The notes under the pieces: model-generated
Told to the model about the DNA's origin: nothing
Database searches by the model: none
The model's input: only the letters and a program-made list of their open reading frames with translations
Position numbers and translations under genes: made by a program
Shown: piece by piece, positions 7,710-13,700 of the stretch
Layout: every line of letters begins with the position of its first letter
Position numbering within the stretch: position 1 is the stretch's first letter
NCBI GenBank assembly: GCA_016931085.1
Contig: JAFGFO010000402.1
Location: 1-15,638 of the forward strand
Length of the DNA stretch: 15,638 nucleotides
From: Thermoflexales bacterium
Lineage (GTDB): Bacteria > Chloroflexota > Anaerolineae > Fen-1058
Reading direction: 5' to 3'

Positions 7710-10700
7710 TTGAACACGAAATGCTTGCAGCTTGGTACCAGCGTTCTGCTTGGATTGGGCCTTGTAATGGGTATTTTGCTGGTGGCCTGTACAGCCCCGC
7801 CTGCCCCTTCCCCGAAGCCTGCCCCGGCAACAGTGAATGTGATTGAGGTGCCGGTTTTCGTGTTGGCTTATGGGGGACCTGATAACCTCATGGAAAGAAC
7901 GCAAGAGATCATCGCCTATCTCAACGCTGGCGCAACCTGGCGCGGCGATGGCAAGCCCTACGTCCGGTGGAAGATCTATAATGACACGGTCTATATAGCA
8001 AAAGATATGGATATGCCGCCCAAGATTGATGACGATACGGCTGATTATTGGTCGATCTATCACAAGAGCGTGGTGTTGACCAGCACAACGGCAACTACTC
8101 CCATTACCCCCAACCTGTGCATGTTGGCCCTGGAAGGCGAGATCAGGCAGGTCTGGCTATGGGCGGGAGACTTTGCCGGCTTTGCAGAATGGACAAGAAA
8201 TGGACCAAGTGGGCTCATACAGACTATGAGTAATAACGTGCCCAATTGTGGCGTTTCACTGATGACGATGGGGTATAACTATGAAAGAGGGTTGGGAGAG
8301 GCATTAGAAGATCACATGCATGCTTTTGAAGACTTTTTTGGACGGAAGTTTCCAAACCTGTTTAAACATCGTTCGTATCATCCTGGCGAGGATAGCGATT
8401 GGTGTCAGCAAGAGCCTGATGCATGTAGGGAGTGGCGCGAGAAAAATTCTGAGTTGAGTCAATGGTGCAACGAAAATCCCGGCGAGTGCCTCGATGATCT
8501 TGAAGTGCATTACCACAGTTCTGAGGCCAGATTCGGATACACGGATGGAGCCAGGGACGCTGATGACATAGCGCAGTGCGGCTGGGCGCATATACCGCCC
8601 AATATTACCTTCCAGGCGCGTAAAGATCTCTTTCCCAATTGGCGGTATATCTACGACTATACTGGCGCAGTCGAATCGAGTTGTACCAGTTGGACCCTGG
8701 CCGGGCCGGGAGAGCCTGAAGTGGTTAGCGGCGCAACCTGGGGAAGTACCAAGGAAGGATTTTTCAGGTGGTGGATGCAGAGCATACCGCCCGAGTGGTG
8801 GGCGGAGTTCTTTGCGCCTCCCGAGTTCCAGGTGTCTATAACATCTGTGGAGCAAGCCTGCGGCGACTTGACCGATGACCGTGAGGGATTCAGAAGGGGA
8901 TTCGAGTGTGGCAAGCTGCTTCTTCGCGACACTTTGTCTCACATGGATGTCCAGGTCAGCCCTGACGATCCGCCGATGCCCGGCATGCTTTTCTCCACGC
9001 CTTCTTCCCTGCTGCGCCCCAACAGCGTGTGGCACGCGATAGAGGTCCCGGCCGCACACAGCACGAGCCAGCTTTCGGCCTCGCTCGCCGTCTCGCACAC
9101 CGTGCTCTCCGGCACGCTGCGCGCGCAGTGGGTGACAGACGCCTGGGTCGGCGGGCAATTCACCGACTTGTCCATCCCGCACGCCGTAGTCTACGATGAT
9201 GACGACATGCTCATCGCCTCGGGCGCGGTCCAGGCCAGGCCTATCCCTCCCCCTGCGCCGGCGGGGGGAGTCGGAGGGGGGCCTGCCCTGGCCCTGGCGA
9301 TGGGCGATTTGCTGCATTACACCATTGAGGGACCGGGCAGCGTGTCGTTCTATGCCCCGGCCACCGAGGGATTGGGCGCGGCCGGCACGTGGCGGACCTA
9401 TACAGCCCAAATGCAATCCGACGATAATAGCGTATACGGCATTGGCCTGCGAGATGCAGTCGTGACTGTGGACGGCCAGGACTATACTGGCACGCTCGTT
9501 CTCGTCACCCAAGACCCCACCACGCTGCGAGGCTTGGGGCACACACTCGCGCCCAACCTGGCGAGCACCGTCACCCTGGCATTGACCGACACGCTCGTGC
9601 ATCTCAGCCCTGGGCAGCTCGTGTCCGGTGCACTGCCGCCTGCGTCTGATGCAGCCAATGGCCTGATCTTGTCCGGCTTCAGCGGATTGGTGCGCATCGC
9701 CGAGCGAGACGCCGATACCGACCTTGTCTCATTAGAGGGCGATTTTGCCCGCAGCTTGGCCCTCTCGCTCGCACCCTCGCGCTCGGTCAGCTCAGACGGC
9801 AATCCGGTCGCGTTTACAGCGCAGATTCACTCTAACCTGACCGACACCTACAGGCTGGCGGTTGATCCGCCTGACAATTGGCGCGTCGAGGCCAGGGTGT
9901 GCAGTCCCCAATCCACGTTTTGCGTTCCGCACTCTGTGCTCGTCACAGCCACGCCCGGCCTCGGCGCGCAGCCCGGCGATTATGCTATTCCCGTGGGGGC
10001 CGTGTCGTATAGCGACTCGACGTTGTTTTCCAGCGCGGTTCACACCGTCACCGTTTTTCCGTGGCATGGGATGCAAATGACGGTCACACCCGATCTATGG
10101 ACGACGGTTCCATGGGGAGCAGCCGATCCAATCGCCCCGCTGGGCAGTATCAACAATGGCCAGGCGCAAATTCAAGGCGCGGCTTACACCGTCGATGTCA
10201 CCAACACTTCTTCTACCTCGCACACTTTCTCCATCTCTATCTTCAGTCCCCATCTCCCTTCTGAATGGCTTATCCTGGGCACGCGGCGGGCAGCGACCAC
10301 CACGATTACATTGCCTCCTGGCGGCGTAGGCCGGCTCGGCATGTACATCGCGCCGGAGCACCTGGATTCACTTCCGCCGGGCGGCACGTCCTATCCTTTC
10401 ACCATCCATGCGGCGATGGCCGATAATCCGGCGTTGTCGAAAAGCGTGGAATCCACTTTTTGGATGCCTTCTGTGCTGTTTGCACGGGTCACAGTCCAGC
10501 CTGGGGCGGTCTATGCCACGCCCGGCGGCACTGCGACGTTCGACGCTATTGTGTCTAATGCCGGCAACTTTACAGGTCCGTTGTGGCTGAGCGTCACGCT
10601 GCCGATTATCACCTGGACGCTGAATTCTGATTTCCAGTCTGTGCTGTACCTCGCTCCTGGAGAAAGCCTCACCCAAGCAGTCACGGTCGGCACGGCTTCA

Positions 10701-13700
10701 GGTGAGATTGGACAAGATTACTCTATCGCAGTATGGAACGTATCGGAAGGCTATTTCCCTAGGGACTATGTTGTGGTGCGCATGGTCGGCCCGTGTGTCG
10801 CGCAGACTGACAAGGCCGCTCGCGCTGCAGGAGCTTTGTCATTTGGGCATGAGGGCCAAGCCTTGTCCATTGCTTTGTACAACCTTACTTACCAACTGGA
10901 CAACCTGGAGCGCCATCCCGGCGATCCTACCTGGCGCGGGCGCGTCATCGAAGCCGTAAGACGAATAGCCGCTCCGCGTAGCGAATTGCAACTTGCAAAT
11001 GTCGAGTATCCCACTGCGGAATTAGAGGCCCTGATGACCGACCTGTTTGACAATGTGACCGCCGCCGACGACACGGCCGCGGTGGCGGCCTTCTGCGCCC
11101 CGATGGCAGGCCTGGCCGACTACCTGGAGCGTCTGGCCGCCCGCGACGTGGCGCTATCCGCCACGCCCGGCGCGCAGGTCACCCTGCCTGGCCAGCCCAC
11201 CACCTACACGGTAGCACTCTCGTCACGCGGCAGCGTCACCACCACTTACGACCTTGACGTTTCATATCATCCCGAGCCTGCCGAGGGACGTTTTACGTTT
11301 TACGTTTCACATTTTACGCTCGCTCCCGGCGCCTCCGCCACCACCACGCTCGTCGTCACGCCTGCCACCACCGGCGTCTTCCCCTTCACCGTTGCTGCGA
11401 CGGCGCAGGAGGACCCGCTGATCCGGCGCGAGCAGGCGGGCTTGCTGCGTGCGGTAGAGGCCCTGTTCGAGCTCGTGGGCGTCGAAGCCGACCCGCCCTG
11501 GGTCGAGCCTGGAGGTAACGCGGCTACCCTGTACGCCACAATCGCCAACGTCGCCAACGTCCCGCTGCCGCTGGTGGCCGATGTACAGGTACTGGCACAG
11601 GACGGGGCGACGCTGTATACCAACACGGTGCCCATCACCCTCAGCCCGGCCATCGCGCCCATTCGCCACGCCCTGGGCAGCGCGGGTGCGGGGCTGTGGC
11701 CAACCGGCACCTACACCGTCGCCGTCTCTCTCCCCTCGCCCTCTTTCGTTCCTTTCGTGTCCCCAGGGGCCGGGGGTGAGGGTGTACTGGGCGTGGGCCA
11801 GACCCTGCGCGCCTCGCATGGCGTCCGACCCGCCCTCGTCCCGCCGGGCGACGTGACGGTCACGACGAGCATCACAACTGAAATATCAAATAACAAATAT
11901 CAAATTTCAAATCTTGAATCCCAGGTTTTGATGAACGACCAACGACGAATGACAAAAGACCAACGGGTAACTCGCAACTCGCCGTTAACAATTGACAATT
12001 TACAATCGACAATTAACAATTCTTCTTCCTTCCGGCCTTCCGGCCTGGCTTCGCCTCTTTTCCAATCTACCTCCGGCATCGTGCGTCACGAGGAGGACAC
12101 GCTCATCTACAGCAGCGGCTGGAGCGACAGCAGCGTCTCATACGCCAGTGGCGGGAAGACAAAGCGCTCTAGCACGGTCAACAGCACTGCCAGTCTAAGC
12201 TTCGAGGGGGAATGGGTCGGCGTAGGCTTTGCGACCCAACCGGGCGGCTGGTCCGCGAACGTGTTCGTCGACGGGATCTATCTGGGGAGCGTGGACACCC
12301 ACAGCCCCTTCTACGACGTGACGAGCCGCTATTACAGCCTGCCCTCCGGCCCGCACACGCTGGTGATCAGCGTGACAGGGAGCGGTTTCGACTACGTCTA
12401 CCTGGATTACGTCGATACCTGGGACGGCGCACAAATGCCCTCCGGCACGTTCCAGGAAAGCGATGCGCGCGTGTACAGCAGCGGTTGGGAGCCGGTCGGC
12501 GGGACGTATGGCCAGCATTACCGGGACGGGGCGCACGCCTGGTTCCCGTTCACGGGTGAATCGGCCACCTACCAGGCCGTGGCCTACGATCAGGGCGGGC
12601 AGGTCAGGGTCTATCTCGACGGGGCCTACCGGGGCACGCTCGACCTGTACAGCGCCGCCACCGTCACGCGCACCTTTTCCTTTGGCGGCCTGCCCCCAGG
12701 CCCGCACGTGCTGCAGATCAGCACCTACCGGGGCTGGGGCACGCTGGACGCCTTTGCCACCCCCGGCAGCCCGCCTTTCTACCAGGCGCCGGCCCACAGC
12801 GGCATCGCGCGCTACGAAGAAGACGACCCGGCCCTGCGCTACGACGGCGTGCCCTTGACACAGACCGCTACCACTTGGAGCGTGGGCGCGGTGGGCCGTC
12901 TGAGCGGCGGGTACGGCGCCTGGTCGAGCGCGAAGGGAGACGCGGTCAGCCTGGGCTTCGACGGGACGTGGGTGGGGGTGGGCCTGATGACCCGCCCGAA
13001 CGCCGGCAAGGCCGAGGTGTTCGTCGACGGCGTCAGCCGCGGCCTGGTGGATGGCTACAGCCGATCAGAGGGCGTGACGAGTGTGTATTACGCGGGGCTG
13101 GCAGCCGGCACGCACACCATCTCCGTCAGCGTGCCCTACACCCGCAACACCCGCTCGTCCGGCTACGCGGTCTACCTGGACTATATCGACACCTGGGACG
13201 GGAGCGAGCTGCCGGCCGGCGCTTTCGAAGAGGATGACGGGCGGCTGTTCCGAAGCGCCGACTGGGGCCGGAGAAGCAGTTCGGCTGCCAGCGGAGGGAG
13301 CTACGTCCTGTACGGTACCAACGCCTGGTTCCCCTTTAGCGTGCCAGCCGGCGGGGGCGGCGATTCGGTCAGCGTCCACCTGATGGCCAGCGCCGACGGC
13401 GACAAGATGGGACTGTACCTGGACGGCCGCTACCTGGCCGACGCGCCGCTGTACGCCACGGGGCTCGTGTCGCGCTCGTTTCACTTTGGCGGGCTGACGC
13501 CCGGCCCGCACGTGCTGCAAGTAAGCGCCAGGCGAGGAACGGCCCGCTTGGACGCCTTTAGTGTGCCGGCCGTGGCAGCACCTCCGGCGCTAGTCATCCG
13601 CCGGCTGGAAGAGGATCATTCCGACTTGCATTACAACGGCGCGCCGCTGGCGCAGGCACCGGCCACCTGGGCCGAGCAAGTCCACAACACGGCCAGCGGC

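Noticed and set aside
8304..9602. 432-codon ORF on the minus strand
   Set aside because: It is antisense to the giant gene, with no start site and no recognisable domain, while the sense strand is conserved-looking protein.
11881..12024. Heptamer array as a CRISPR array or intergenic spacer between two genes
   Set aside because: Units are 7 bases without unique spacers, and the reading frame passes straight through with domains of the same protein on both sides.
12875..13237. + strand ORFs in other frames between 12195 and 13400
   Set aside because: Their Arg/Gly/Pro-rich translations mirror the repetitive beta-sandwich frame, and none has a Shine-Dalgarno.
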